From the NCBI RefSeq assembly GCF_050948175.1, contig NC_135209.1:620001-684000 (forward strand): a DNA stretch of 64,000 nucleotides, read 5' to 3'. The translations under genes and the position numbers were made by a program. The first letter of the stretch is position 1; each line of letters starts with the position of its first letter. This document shows, one piece after another, positions 33,707-45,590 of this stretch. The notes beneath the pieces were generated by a model. That model was not told the origin of the DNA, did no database searches, and saw only the letters and a list, made by a program, of their open reading frames with translations. This DNA is from Xylocopa sonorina. Taxonomy: Eukaryota > Arthropoda > Insecta > Hymenoptera > Apidae.

Positions 33707-35100
33707 CTAAAGAATGTATATTCCACAGATCCATGCAACGGAAAGGCGCTTCTCAGTGTCTGCGTGTCACATCAGTAGATATCTAATGCTCCATCCAATA
33801 TGATGGCGCATCTCATTCCAACATTTTAAAGGAAGTAAGCTGTAATGCTCTATGCATAGCATTATTCTTATCTGGTTCTACATTTCAAAACAATGTGAAT
33901 CCTACACTTCCTTTCATCGGGATAGCGTTTTTAGATGTATGCGTGTCGAAGCAATAGAGTTCTAATACTTTATTCAGCGCGATGTCGCACCTCATTTTAA
34001 TGTTTCGTGATAAGAAGTAATATTCAATGCAACGAGTTATGTTTATCAGCTTCTACACTTCAAATGAATGTGAATCTTATTATTCCTTGAACAGCCATAG
34101 CCTTTCTAGTTGTCTACGTGTCGAAGCAATAGACTTCTAATACTTCATTTAACGCGGTGTCACATCTCATTTTAATGTTGCATGATACGATGTAATATTC
34201 TATACAACGAGTTATGTTTATCTGCTTCCACACTTCAAGAGAATATGAATCCTGCGCATCCTTGCTAAGGGATAGCGTTTCTAGTTGTCTACGTGTCGAA
34301 GCAATACGGTTCTAATACTTCATTCAACGCGATGTCGCATTTCATTTCAATGTTTCAAAGTAAGTAGGCAGCAATGTTCTATGCATAGCATAATGCTTAT
34401 CTGCTTCTACGCTTGACGAGATTGTGAAACCTACAGTTGCTTGCAACTGGATGGCGCTCCATAGTTGTTTTCCTTTCAAAGCAATAAAGTACTAATGCTT
34501 TATTCACTGCTGTGGCGCATCTCATTTCAGCGTTTCAAGATAAGTAAGGTACAATCTTCTAAGCATTCCAATATGTTTATTCCCTTTTATACTTCTAAAG
34601 AATGTGAAGTCTACAGGTCCATGCAGCGGAATGGCGCTTCATAGTGTCTACGTGTTAGAGCAATGGAGTTATAATGCTCCATGCAACACGATGGCATTTC
34701 TCAGTTCAACCATTCAATTTAAGAAAAATGTATGATTCTATTCAAAGCAGCTATGATTACTAGGTACTTCGATACAAAGTATGTAATTTCTACAGATACA
34801 TGTAACTGTATAGCGCTTCTATGTGTCAAATTTTGTAAGTAATTTACTTCCAAATGTCCATGCAACGCGATCTTATTTCTCAATTCAGCGTTTCAATGTA
34901 AGTTAGTTCTAAGTTTCTATACATATCAATTTTGCTTACTAGGTACTTCCTAACAATATATGCAATTCCTACAGATACATGTAACTGTTTGCTCTTCTAA
35001 CTGTCAAATTGACATAGTAATTGACATTCAAAGGTCGATGCAACGCGTTAACGCTTCACAGTTCTACAATTCAAAGTTGTACATCTAAAAGTGTCTGTTG
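33707..35100 (-). repeat. Satellite block, reverse, both subfamilies and a divergent variant
   Basis: Starts with 179-type units, passes through 174-type units around 33900-34370 (CTAGTTGTCTACGTGTCGAAG repeated), then 179-type again. From 34740 to 35090 there is a divergent variant carrying ACTAGGTACTTC and ACAGATACATGTAACTGT twice, about 175 bp apart. Confidence 0.88.
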
Positions 35101-35243
35101 AAATCACACTTCATGATGTCCAAAATAAATGTTTCAAATTAGTATATATATTCATTCTTATCATATTTTTTAAGTGATTGCCAATGGATTGCCATAAATA
35201 CTCCATTACATCCAAAATTCTATCTAATTTTACATCATTTCAT
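35101..35243. other. AT-rich flank left of the TIR element
   Basis: Nothing coding. The last 50 bp (ACTCCATTACATC to ATCATTTCAT) resemble 49750-49791, which runs on uninterrupted there, so this marks the left edge of the inserted TIR element. Confidence 0.5.
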
Positions 35244-36328
35244 CCCAGACAACACAAGATAAGATGGTGGCGACACCATACCGGCACTGTAGCGACACTT
35301 CCGAGGAGTGTCAGCAGATCCGTAGTCATCTACGTCCGCACTTGTTAGCTAAAATGCCGGCACGCAGTGGCAGCACGTTCTAGTCACCAGCGTGACACGC
35401 GTGTCATCGTTCCATTCAAAAATTTTTTCTGCATTGGCGTAGGCGTCACATTTGTTAATGGGGAACCACCTGTTATTCCGTACAAATTAAATACGTCAGA
35501 GTTTAGATATCCGCATACGAGTACTGACAGACGTTTTGCTAGTTCTTTGCCAACATTTATAGTTACTGAGAGAGCCATATATATTTTTTCAATTCGTCAG
35601 GAAAATTCATGCCAATAGAGAGTATTAAATACGATGGCAGCATATTGTTTAAGGAAATGTAATAAATGATACATTTACTTATAAAATGTTGAACTAATTA
35701 AGTTACGTTTACATTACTAGCGTATCACAATTTTCAGGTGAAAATATTAAACGTAATTATTTGTTTTCCTTTGGTACATATATTCTTGTGGTAAATGGTT
35801 TTATCGTTTGCAAGGATTATTAAATATAAAATATACCTTTGTTACATGAATTTTTAACGATGAGTTGAAAAAAATATTTATAAAATAAGTGTATGTATTT
35901 TTACGATAAAGTAATTAACGACTTTTCTGAAAAAATCGCTGTATTAAGTTATAGTTTATAGAAAATAATAAAAAGAAGTTTTTCTATCTTTCTTTCGTGT
36001 CAGTGTATCTATTTTCGAATCGAAATAAATAAATTGCTTAGTTTAGTCATTTTTAATATTCGTTTATAATTTTTATGCAAACAGCTTCTTCATTGGTACA
36101 TATTAGCCCATGCCACTGGCACGCGTGTCACTATGGTGAGCTGATAGTGTCATTGGCACGCCGTGTCGGCCTTCTGCCATATCGCCGTACTTTGATGGTG
36201 CCGTGACACGCAGTGTCGCTCCAGTGCTAGCCCTGTGCTGTTACGAGAACTGAGAGGCAGCACCGTGCTAGCACAGTGCTTAGAGTTCCACCCGATGCCA
36301 TTGGCGCTACAATCGCTGGTTGTCTGGG
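35244..36328 (+). mobile_element. Non-autonomous DNA transposon, CCCAGACAAC termini
   Basis: Left tip CCCAGACAACACAAG and right tip CGCTGGTTGTCTGGG are inverted, 10 bp perfect, over 1085 bp. GC-rich subterminal zones contain imperfect palindromes such as GCACCGTGCTAGCACAGTGC. An 83-codon ORF (35367-35618) lacks recognisable domains. The right half recurs at 4895-5378 and the left tip at 32473-32516 in reverse. Probably a MITE-like derivative whose transposase source is unknown. Its position beside a P-type transposase suggests, without proving, a link. Confidence 0.72.
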
Positions 36329-36581
36329 TAATTAATATATATATTATATATATTAATGGAATAATTAATTTTTGTATTTTTAATTAGTAAATGTATAAAT
36401 TATACCTAACTTGTTTTCAGGAATGCAGAAAACTTTAAAATAATTCTGCTAACCTTCCATTCTGCTGCCAGAAATTTTTAGATAGAAGTAATAAAACCGT
36501 AAGTTTATACTTTTACTGTATTTTATTTTATTTTATTTCATATTATTTTGTGTCAGCTAATTTATAATTATATAATTTTAT

Positions 36582-38667
36582 ATGATATATTTAAAAATCC
36601 TTTTTAATGAATCTAACAGATTTGAATATTACAGATTAAATATATTAATAATTAACAGATTAAATATTAAGAAATCATTAGATGATAGTCTCAAAATAAA
36701 AAAATTACGTGAACAAGTTAAAAGATTAAAAACGCAAAATAAAGCATTGCGTACACAAATTCGGCGATTACATGCAAAGGAAAGGGGGAGAAAATCAGTC
36801 AGCACGAGTAGGCAAGACGAATATAACAATTTGAGGAAATTAGGCCGTAAGTTATTACCAGAAGATTTTAACAGAATATTAATAGCACAAATAGATGCAC
36901 AATGTAAAAGTAAACATGGCAGAAGTTGTGATTCATGGTCTAAAAAACTTGCCTTGTCATTATTTTTTTCAAGCCCACGAACTTACAAGGAATTACAAAA
37001 ATCAATGGCATTACCTTCAGTCCGTCCTTTGCAGTTATTTACACAAAAATGGAATCTGGTTCCAGGAATGAATAAAAAACTATTCCGAGCTATTAAATTA
37101 AAAGTGGAAACATTACCAGCTATAGAGCGTCACTGCTTATTATGTGCTGATGAAATGAGTGTGAAGGCTTATTTATTTTATAGTGTAGCACATGATCAAG
37201 TAGTTGGCTTTGAAAATGATTGTGAAAATCAGACATCCAAAACTGCAAAGATTTCCTTAGTTATAATGGCACGAAGTATTGCAGATAATTGGAAATTGCC
37301 AATTTACTTTTGTTTTGTAGAATCTGCATGTCCTAGTTATGTTTTAAAAAATATAATATTTAATACAATAACTAAATTAAATGGTTATGGTATTATGGAG
37401 CATGCACTAATTACAAATATGGGGTCTAATTTTGTACAGTTGTTCCGTGATTTAGGCATATCCATTGAAAATTCCACTTTCTCAATTAATGAACAGACTG
37501 CGGCTTATATGTCTGATACGATCAAATCGGCTCCAAAACTATCAAAAGCGCATATCGAGCCGAATAGTTTTTTAAGAATGAAAGTTAAATACGCTGTACA
37601 AATATTTAGCAACCATGTGGCTGCAGGCATGTACACACTACTGTCTGCCAACTTACTTCCAAAAGAGGTCGGCGGAACGGTAGAATTAATCGATCAATTT
37701 GACAAATTATTAGATATTTTAAATTCGTCGACCAGGACTAATTCTAAAGAACATGGTAAAGTCTTTGTTGGAAGTAAGAAGCAAACAGACTTTTTGCGTA
37801 AGTCATTGCTATTTTTAAATAATATAGAAGTAATTGGTTGCAATGATAAACACGTACAAGTGAAATGCTTTAATGGCTGGCAGATTAATATTAATAGTGT
37901 TACTTACCTTTGGCAAGTGTTAAAAAATTATGGCTTCCCATATCTGCAAACATACAGATTAAATCAAGATTGCGTTGAGAATTTTTTTGGATGTATTTGT
38001 TAACAAGGTAGTAATTGTATCAACCCAACACCTGTACAATTTACGCGCGTGTTCAAGAAACTTTTTAGTACGAAGTTACTAGAACATTCGGAAGCGCAAA
38101 ATTGTACAAACGATTTTGATAAAATATTTAATGCCGTTGATACTTTAAATTCTATAGAGTCTACAGAATGTGAGGCACTACAGACGCGTCCAATTTTAAA
38201 CATTCCGACGCATGATTATCGCACACTGTTTCTGCCGGAAGCAAATGCATTCAAGTACATGTGCGGATATTAAAAAAAAAAGCTTAGATATGCATCATTG
38301 CACGACATGTACAGAATTTCTAAATAAAAACAAGGCTGAGTTAGATGAAACTACAATATATTGTTCCTTCATAGCTGAAGAAAATCAGAAAGGCAATTTA
38401 TTTGGAAATTTGAGTATGGCGAATAATAATTTTTGTGATTATATCCAAAAATTAGAAGAAATATTTTTTCAAAATTTTGAAAAACAGTGTTTCCACAAAA
38501 ATATTGGTGGTTATTTATTTAATTTGGCTGAAAAAATAAACTTTGAACCACCATGCCCAAATTTTCCACTTACTTTTTTAATAAAATTGTATTTCCGCAT
38601 GCGTATATATTATACGTTAGCGGAACATAATAAAGCGCATAAAAATATTGTCTATACAAGATATTAA
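36582..38667 (+). pseudogene. P-element/THAP9-type transposase
   Basis: The 473-codon frame 36582-38003 has a leucine-zipper-like coiled coil at residues 30-64, then an RNase H-like core: LCADEMSVKAYLF (first acidic, residue 190), LPIYFCFVESACP, and ITNMGSNFVQLF, where the family Asp is Asn (residue 279). The GTP-binding insertion region and LNQDCVENFFG (catalytic Glu 466) follow. One in-frame TAA at 38001-38003 interrupts it. The same frame runs on to 38271 (TPVQFTRVFKKLF). A frameshift in an A-run near 38272-38281 leads into 38282-38667 with FDYIQKLEE-type C-terminal text. No THAP finger precedes it; AG acceptor sites near 36636 and 36660 suggest that exon is missing upstream. Confidence 0.92.
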
Positions 38668-38905
38668 ATTTTTTAATAATACGTAACTTAATATTGTTAT
38701 ATATTGTATAAAAATGGTTTTTCACACTTCTATTGACTTTCTTTTCTTTGATTTGTATCGAGGTGGATCGAGTAGCTGAGATATAAATCGATCAAAAGAT
38801 TGTACAATGAAAGTACATGCAATTTCTTTTTGTTCTTTGTATCCTCTTTTGGTTTGTATTTAGATGGATCGAGTAGCTGAAATATGAAACAAGAAAGGAG
38901 TTTGA
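38668..38905. other. Short non-coding stretch with a 102-bp direct repeat
   Basis: The block with GGATCGAGTAGCTGA-ATAT occurs at about 38763 and again at about 38865. Otherwise AT-rich, following the P-type transposase; it may include its 3' end, but no terminal inverted repeat could be paired. Confidence 0.5.
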
Positions 38906-41334
38906 AGAAAGGAAGTGTGGGATTTACATTCTCTTGAAATACTGACGAGATATAAATAACGCGTTGCATTGAGTATTACATCATATCATGAGACATAAAA
39001 ATGAAATGCGATATCGCGTTTTATGAAGCAGTAGAACCATATTGCTTCGACACATGGACTTCGAGAATCGCTATTCCGTAGCAGGCAAGAGTGGAATTTA
39101 CATTCTTTTGAACTGTTGACGAGATATACATAACAAGTTGCATTGTATATTACATGTTATCATGTAACAAAGAGATGAGATACGATATCGCGTTATATGA
39201 AGCAATAGAAATCAATTGCTTCGATACGTAGACATCTGGAAACGCTATCCCGTAGCGACGAAGTGTGGGATTTACATCCTTTTGACGTGTAGGCGAGATA
39301 AAGATAACGTCCTGCATTGAATATTACGTCTTATCAGGAGACATAGAAATGAGATGCGATATCGCGTTTTATGAAGTATTAGAACTCTATTGCATCGATA
39401 CGTAGACAGTTAGAAACGCTATCCGGTTGCTAGGAAGTGTGGGGTTTACATCCTTTTGACGTATAGGCGAGGTAAGAATAACTCGTTGAATGGAACATTA
39501 CATCTTATCATGAAACATAGAAATAAGATGAGATATCACGTTTAATGAAGCAGTAGAACTCTATTGCTTTGATACGTAGACAACGAGAAACGCTATACCG
39601 TAGCAAGCAAGTGTGGGGTTTACATTCTTTTGATGAGTTGACGAGATAAACATAACGCGTTGCATTAAATATTATTTCTTATCACGAGAGATAGAAATGA
39701 GATACGATATCGCAATTTATGTTGCATAAGAACTCTGTTGCTTCGATACATTGACATTTAGAATCGCTATCCCGTAGCAACGAAGTGTGGGATCCACATC
39801 CTGTTGACGTGCAGGCGTGATAAAAATAACGTCTTGCATAGAACATTACATCTTATCATGAAACATAGAAATGAGATGCGGTATCGTGTTTAATGAAGCA
39901 ATAGAACTCTATTGCTTCGATACCTAGACGTCTAGAAACGATATTTCGTAGCGAGGAAGTGTGGGATCTACATCCCTTTGACGTGTTGATGATATAAAAA
40001 TAACGTCTTGCTCTGAATATTTCATCTTATCATGAAACATAGAAATGAGATGCGATATTGCGTTTTATGAAGCAATAGAACCCTATTGCTTCGAAACGAA
40101 GACATCTAGATTCGCTATCCCATAGCAAGGAAGTGTGGGATTTACATTTTTTTGATGTGCTGACGAGATATACCAATCACGTTGCATTGATATTACGTCT
40201 TATCATGAGGCATAGAAATGAGATGCGATATCGCGCTATATGAAGCATTATAACTCTATGGCTTCGATGCTAAGACATCTAGAAACGCTATTCCGTAACA
40301 GGGACTTGTGGGATTTACAGTCTTTTGAGGTGTTGACGAGATATACATAACGCGTTGCATTGACATTACAACTTATCATGAGACACTAAAATGAGATGCG
40401 ATGTAGAGTTATATTATACATTAGAACTTTATTGTTTCGCTGCGTAGACTTCTAGAAACGCTATTCCGTCGCAAGGAAGTGTTGAGTTTACATTCCTTTG
40501 AGTGATGACGAGATATACATAACGGGTTGCATTGAACATTACATTTTATCATGAAACGTAGAAAAAAGATTCTATGTCGTGTTTTATGAAGCAATACAAC
40601 TATATTGCTTCGATACGTAGACATTAAGAAACGCTATCCCTTAGCAGGTAAGTGTGGGATTTACATTCTTTTGAAGTGTAGACGGGATAAACATAACTTG
40701 CTGCATTGAATATGTCATCTTATCCTGAGACATAGAAATGAAATGCGATATTGCTTCTTAAGAAGTATTACAGCCCTATTGCTTCGATACGTAGACATCT
40801 AGGAACGCTATCCCATAGCAAGGTAGTGTGGGATTTACATCCTTATGAAGTATCGATGCAGATACACTAAACGCGTTGCATTGAACATTACATCTTATCA
40901 CGAATCATTGAGATGAGATGCGACATCGCGTCGAAAGAAGTATTAGGTCTCTATTGCTTCGATACGTTTACATCTAGGAACGCTATCCCAATGCAAGGAA
41001 TTGGAGAAGTCACATTCTTTTGAATTGTAGATGCAGATATGCATAATGAGATAAATAGTGCATTAAAATCTACTTACACACTTCGAACTGTTGATATCAA
41101 ATGCGATATCGTGCTTTATGAAGCATTAGAACTCTATTGCTTCGGTACGTGGACATCTGTTAACGTTATTCCGTAGCAAGGAAGTAACATTCTGTTGATA
41201 CCTAGAAGCAGGTATGCATAATGAGATGTATAGGGCATTAAAATCTACTTACATACTTCGAACTGTTGATATGAAAAGCGATAGCGTGTTTTATAAGGCA
41301 TTAGAATTCTATTGCTTCGACACCATGGGATTGC
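38906..41334 (+). repeat. Main satellite array, 174-bp subfamily, forward
   Basis: About fourteen head-to-tail units. The marker GGAAGTGTGG and its variants fall at 38911, 39085, 39259, 39433, 39607, 39781, 39955, 40129, 40302, 40475, 40648, 40822 and 40997. Twelve successive spacings are thus 173-175 bp despite substantial base divergence. Units carry GAAACGCTATCCCGTAGCAA, TGAGATGCGATATCGCG and TTCGATACGTAGACATC. The length is near one nucleosome repeat, as is common in centromeric satellites. All ORFs inside are artefacts. Confidence 0.97.
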
Positions 41335-41727
41335 CTTTCTAGGTGTCTAGTAAGTAAGTAAGTAGATTTTAATCATCTACGCATCGCATTAGTCTTATCT
41401 GCTTCTCCAAATACAAGGAATGTGAATTGTACAATTCCCTGCAACAGGATGGCGCTTCATGCTGTCGGCTTGTAAGAGGAAAAGAATTCTAAGGCTCCAT
41501 GCAATGCGATGTTTATACTTCATTCTTACGTTCCAGAGTAAGTAAGCTGTAATCATCTATGCATAGCATTATATTTACCTGCTCTTGCACTTCGCAAGAA
41601 TGAGAATTCTACAGTCCCATGGAACGCGATGGCGCATCATAGTGTCTGCGTTTCAAAGCAACGGAATTCTAAAGCTCCATGCTATGGGATGGCACATCTC
41701 ATTTCAAGGTTCCAAAGTTAGTAAACG
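41335..41727 (-). repeat. Satellite block, 179-bp subfamily, reverse
   Basis: The orientation flips near 41335 (CTAGGTGTCTAGTAAGTAAG). Two units follow with ATCTACGCATCGCATTA, CTGCTCTTGCACTTC and AGTGTCTGCGTTTCAAAGCA. It abuts the truncated gypsy copy at 41728. Confidence 0.88.
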
Positions 41728-42335
41728 GTTACATTTAAGAAATTCGTTCCTATTAACAGCTTGTGTCGAACAATGGTATCAGAGATTACTTGTATACAAA
41801 TCGGATATGAGTGTCCATCTACGGTAATTTCTGCTTGAAACTCATCTAATGTTGTATTATTCCTTGAACCTTCGAAAAGTAATTCAAGCTTAATATACTC
41901 GTCTGTGCGAATTAAACTAAAATCACTTCCTGAATCCATTAATGCTTTGATTTCGCATCCGTTAAGTAAAACATTTTTGAGATAATTTCGGTACGATACT
42001 CCTAATGTCGCGCAGCTCCCTTCACTCGCTTTAAATTTCTTGGGACATTTCGACGCAATATGTCCACGTTCTTGAGATATAAAATATTTTACACCACGAT
42101 CTTTCGTCAGACAATTCACGCTAATATGATCGTGCCCACCACAACTATAACATCGTACAATATTACCGGTAAACTCGTTTATCTCACCCACATTGACTAC
42201 CTCTTTTCGTTCATTTCTATCGAAACTGTCTTCACACTTCTCAAACTTTGTTGACATCTGCACACCCAACAAACCTTGATCTCGAAGAATTACCTTTTCA
42301 AACGCTCTCGAAAGTTGATCGGTTGTTGTAAACTG
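41728..42335 (-). pseudogene. Nucleocapsid and protease, copy 1
   Basis: 42272-41718 is open for 184 codons. The knuckle CYSCGGHDHISVNC is at about residues 37-50. A second, YFISQERGHIASKC, has lost its first Cys. The aspartic protease motif ALMDSGSDFSLIR is near residue 110. GTNFLNVT follows, and beyond this the frame runs into satellite at 41727. Confidence 0.9.
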
Positions 42336-43249
42336 TTAAATACGAGCCTGGTTCTGGAACATTTCGTCGGGGATGCCGTCAATCAGATATTCAAGCATTT
42401 CATGGTCGTTGATTGGTACTCGATTTCTAAGAATGATCTTCTCCTGCAAATATTCATGAAATGTCTCGTTCCTCTTCCATAATCGAACTTCAAATTTCTT
42501 CCTTATTTCAATTTTGCCTTGTGGATGATAAAACGTAACTTTTAATTCTTCCCACATCGGTTGAATGGCAGAGTTATATATTCTGGTTTAGGATGAAACC
42601 ATTTAAGTGCTTTTCCCTTCAGTCGCATACCGATAAGTAATCGTGCAATGTCATCTTCCAATTTATATATCGTCTTCAACAATTTGATCTGCTTCTTCCA
42701 AATTTCACTATCACCAGATTTGCCATAAAATTTACGAAGTAAATTTGAAACTGCCGAAATATTCATTCGGGGCTAACTAAATTGAGATAAAACACTGCAT
42801 TCATTGCCATTATTCAATGCCAAGAGATTGTCACCGCTACTATCAACATCATATTGTTCACTTTGAAAATTATGCGTCGATCTTCGCTGCTCATTTTCCA
42901 AATTTTGCTCAACCTGTAATTGAATGAATTCGCATCGCATCTAATTCAAGGCGAAACATGGCTAACTCACCTTGTGCTAATTCTTCTTCTTTTAAATAGA
43001 AATCAATTTCTCGTAGCAGTAGATTCATTGCTGACTGCACGTTTGATGATACATCAACACACGACCCTCATTATCTTCATGAACTTCTTTCAGCTTGTCG
43101 TCTATCCACGTTCCGTCTGGGTCAACATCCATCAAACGGGAAATTAATTTAGCTTTGGAACCAGCAGAAGGTTGTTTATGCTCCATTAATATCTCTTTTA
43201 GCGCAGTAACTGTGATTTTACTCAAATCTTTCATTGTGAAAATTTTCAC
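42336..43249 (-). pseudogene. SAP-domain gag, copy 1
   Basis: 43249-43025 opens with MKDLSKITVTALKEILMEHK and GSKAKLISRLMDVD, a SAP domain at residues 4-40. A frameshift in the middle coiled-coil part follows. 42766-42542 reads AVSNLLRKFYGKSGDSEIWK and LLIGMRLKGKALKWFHPKPE. 42557-42336 reads MWEELKVTFYHPQGKIEIRK and EMLEYLIDGIPDEMFQNQARI, then a stop. The capsid text is the retrotransposon gag type. The last 73 residues are identical to copy 2. Confidence 0.9.
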
Positions 43250-43485
43250 TCGATACTCGCGTATAAACTCGAATTATCTCTACACAAAAGTTTAATTTTC
43301 GTTCTCGCACTATCTCTCAAAACTGCACTCGCGTCGCATGAATAACTTCTCGAAGGTTCTAGACAGTCAAGTCATTTTCCCCAACGTTCTATCTTCAAAT
43401 ACTCGATAATATTCCAATCTTTAGAACGTATCCGATTTAATTCTTGAATGTCTTCTCGAAAATTACCACGCCTGAACCCAAAAAT

Positions 43486-43739
43486 TGCAAAAAATTTATT
43501 AACTAAAGACAATTAAAAGATTTTGTAGATCATTATATAGTTCTTCTCAACTGAGATGTAACTCCAAAGAATGCTAATGAACAACAACTTCATCGTTTTA
43601 AAATATTCGCACGAAAAACTCATTTATTCCGTACACTCGGTTTCGCTCGCAATCTGGAATATTCCAGGTACATAATATTTGAAACAAGAATTATTGATTA
43701 ACTTTTAAATTAAGATAATTTAATTATCTTTCAATAATA
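43486..43739 (-). repeat. LTR of SAP-gag gypsy copy 1
   Basis: 254 bp, matching 61576-61829 in reverse complement. On its own strand it starts TATTATTGAAAG (TGTTATTGAAGG in the other copy) and ends TTTGCA. It is followed by a primer-site-like TGGGTTCAGGCGTGGTAA at about 43479-43462. Confidence 0.88.
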
Positions 43740-43740
43740 T

Positions 43741-44400
43741 TAAGCTTGTATGCTACTACAAATCAAAGGAATATGAACTCTGCAGTTCCTTCAAACGGGA
43801 TGGCTCTTCACAGTGTCCTCGTGTTAACACATTGGAGTTCTAGTACTCCATGCATTGCGATGGCGTATCTCATTTCAATGGTTCAAAGTAAGTAAGCTGT
43901 AATCTTCTATGCATAGCACTATGCTTATTTGCTGGGGCTCTTGAAATGAAGGTGAATTATGCAGTTCCATGCAACAGGATGGCGGTTTAAAGTGTCTGTG
44001 TGTCAAAGCAATGGTGTTCTATTTCTCCATGCAATGCGATGGCGTAAACCATTTCCACGATTCAAAGTGAGTTAGCTCTAAATTTGTACGCCTTGCATTT
44101 TGTTGATCTGTTTCTACACATCAAAAGAATGCGAATTTTACAGATAAATGCATCGGGATGGCGTTTCATAGTGCAACGTGTATAAGCAATAGAGTTCTAA
44201 TGCTACATGCTCTGTGATGAAGTGTCTCATTTCAACGTTCGAAAACAAGAATGTTGTAATGTTCTATGTATCGCATTATCCTTACATACTTCTACACTTC
44301 AAACGAATCTAAATTCGTCTGTTCCTTGCACCGGGCTGGGGTTTCATATTGTCTGTTTGTCAAAGCTGTAGTGACCTAATTCTCCGCATTATAAACAGAC
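43741..44400 (-). repeat. Satellite block, 179-bp subfamily, reverse
   Basis: Three to four units with ATGCATAGCACTATGCTTA, TGTGTGTCAAAGCAATG and TCAAAGTAAGTAAG. The first 195 bp (43741-43935) are duplicated in inverse orientation at 61387-61575. Confidence 0.9.
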
Positions 44401-44445
44401 ATTCAATATTTAAAACATAACAAATCAATATTATAAACCTAACAA

Positions 44446-45420
44446 TTATTTAATCTTTTTATGTAATTTTTCAAAACATGTTGGGTAGAGTTTCGGTTGG
44501 CCCTTACATCGGTTACAACAGGTTTTTACTTTCATCGTCTTATTCGCGGCATACTGCCTACCATTTATTCTAGACATCCGTTTATTACATGCTTTACATC
44601 CCTGTCTCGTTTTTCTCGCGCGTCCTTGGAACGACCGCAGAAAATGTGTACGTTTCTTGGGCACTGCTTAAGTTTCAGATGACGTTTGTTCACCGTGATG
44701 ATCCACTGTACTGAGGAGATAATCAATAACTTTTTCGCGGAAGTTTAATATTTTCATACCTTTGGTACTCCATTTTCTTTGTATATAACAGGCATTGACG
44801 AGAGAAGCCCCGCATACTAATTCGATAACTATTTTTCTATACCACTTTACTGTTCTGCGTAATCAACTGTGATAAGAAGACATCTGGTCGGATGTTCAAA
44901 CCCCTTCTTAGCTTTTTTATAAAGGAACACTGTGTCCGGCTTTAACTTATTGTTACTACCCTGGACAATAACATATTTGTGGTTTTCAGAAGTGGCTAGC
45001 ATGCATACCGGCCTCTTATCCGTCCACTTTAAAGATTTAAAGCCGCTCCGATTTTGAAAATACATAAAACTACTCCGTTGCAGTTTCCGTTTGGCCTGCA
45101 GTGAAAGAAATTTTTTATTAATTTTTACTTTACCATAAATAAATGTTACTTTTTGCAGAAGATTGTCGGCCAAAGGGACACAAGTATATAAACTATTTGC
45201 GTATAATACGTGGCTCTCAAATAATAATTCACCCTCCAACGTCATAAATACAGCATGCTCATGTGTTTTCGCTATATTGGTTGCATTATTTCCGGCGTAA
45301 ATAAGAATGTTATGTGTGTTTCCTTCCAGAAGGCACAGTTTACAAAGTTTTATACCATATTTATGCCGCTTTGGAATCATGATTTCGTCGATTACAATAT
45401 TTTTACCGGGTTTAACACGT
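44446..45420 (-). pseudogene. piggyBac transposase 1 remnant
   Basis: 45420-44847 encodes IVIDE (first Asp), IPKRHKYGIKLCKLC, LYANSLYTCVPLADNLL and SLKWTDKRPVCMLAT (third Asp). In the second motif the usual Asp-Asn is Asn-Ser, so the catalytic Asp is lost, and about ten residues between IVIDE and the PKRHKYG motif are missing. 44664-44446 carries the cysteine-rich C-terminal finger (CKACNKRM, TCCNRCKGQPKLYPTCF). A gap of about 180 bp with stops separates the two. Confidence 0.9.
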
Positions 45421-45590
45421 AGAGTGCTACGTCAGTCCCCAGGGACTGACAGTGAACTTTCCGTTCAGGCGACGTAAGTTCCTAAGGACTGACAATCAAC
45501 TTTTCGTTTGGACAACGTGGATTCTAGGGACTGACAGCGAACTTCTTGTTTGATCGACATCGGTGTATGAGACTGACATTTTAAAGGGTT
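45420..45590. repeat. piggyBac subterminal tandem repeats
   Basis: Three imperfect units of 42-46 bp, each with GGACTGACA followed by GAACTT and a GTTCAGGCGA-like tail, next to the terminus. A fourth GACTGACA lies at the tip. Such subterminal repeats are typical transposase-binding candidates. Confidence 0.8.

Larger units (their letters stand above)
41728..43739 (-). mobile_element. SAP-gag Ty3/gypsy element, truncated copy 1
   Basis: On the minus strand: LTR 43739-43486, primer site, leader, SAP-domain gag, zinc knuckles and protease. It ends abruptly in satellite at 41728 just inside pol. It is an inverted duplicate of 61576-63860, sharing stops and flanking satellite, so the two arose by duplication and not by separate insertions. 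Confidence 0.92.

Noticed and set aside
35367..35618. THAP-finger exon for the P-type transposase
   Set aside because: The translated peptide lacks the THAP Cys/His pattern and lies inside a separate TIR element that ends at 36328.
42060..42254. Plus-strand ORF also found in reverse at 63069-63263
   Set aside because: Conserved only because both lie opposite the conserved nucleocapsid coding of the duplicated gypsy element.
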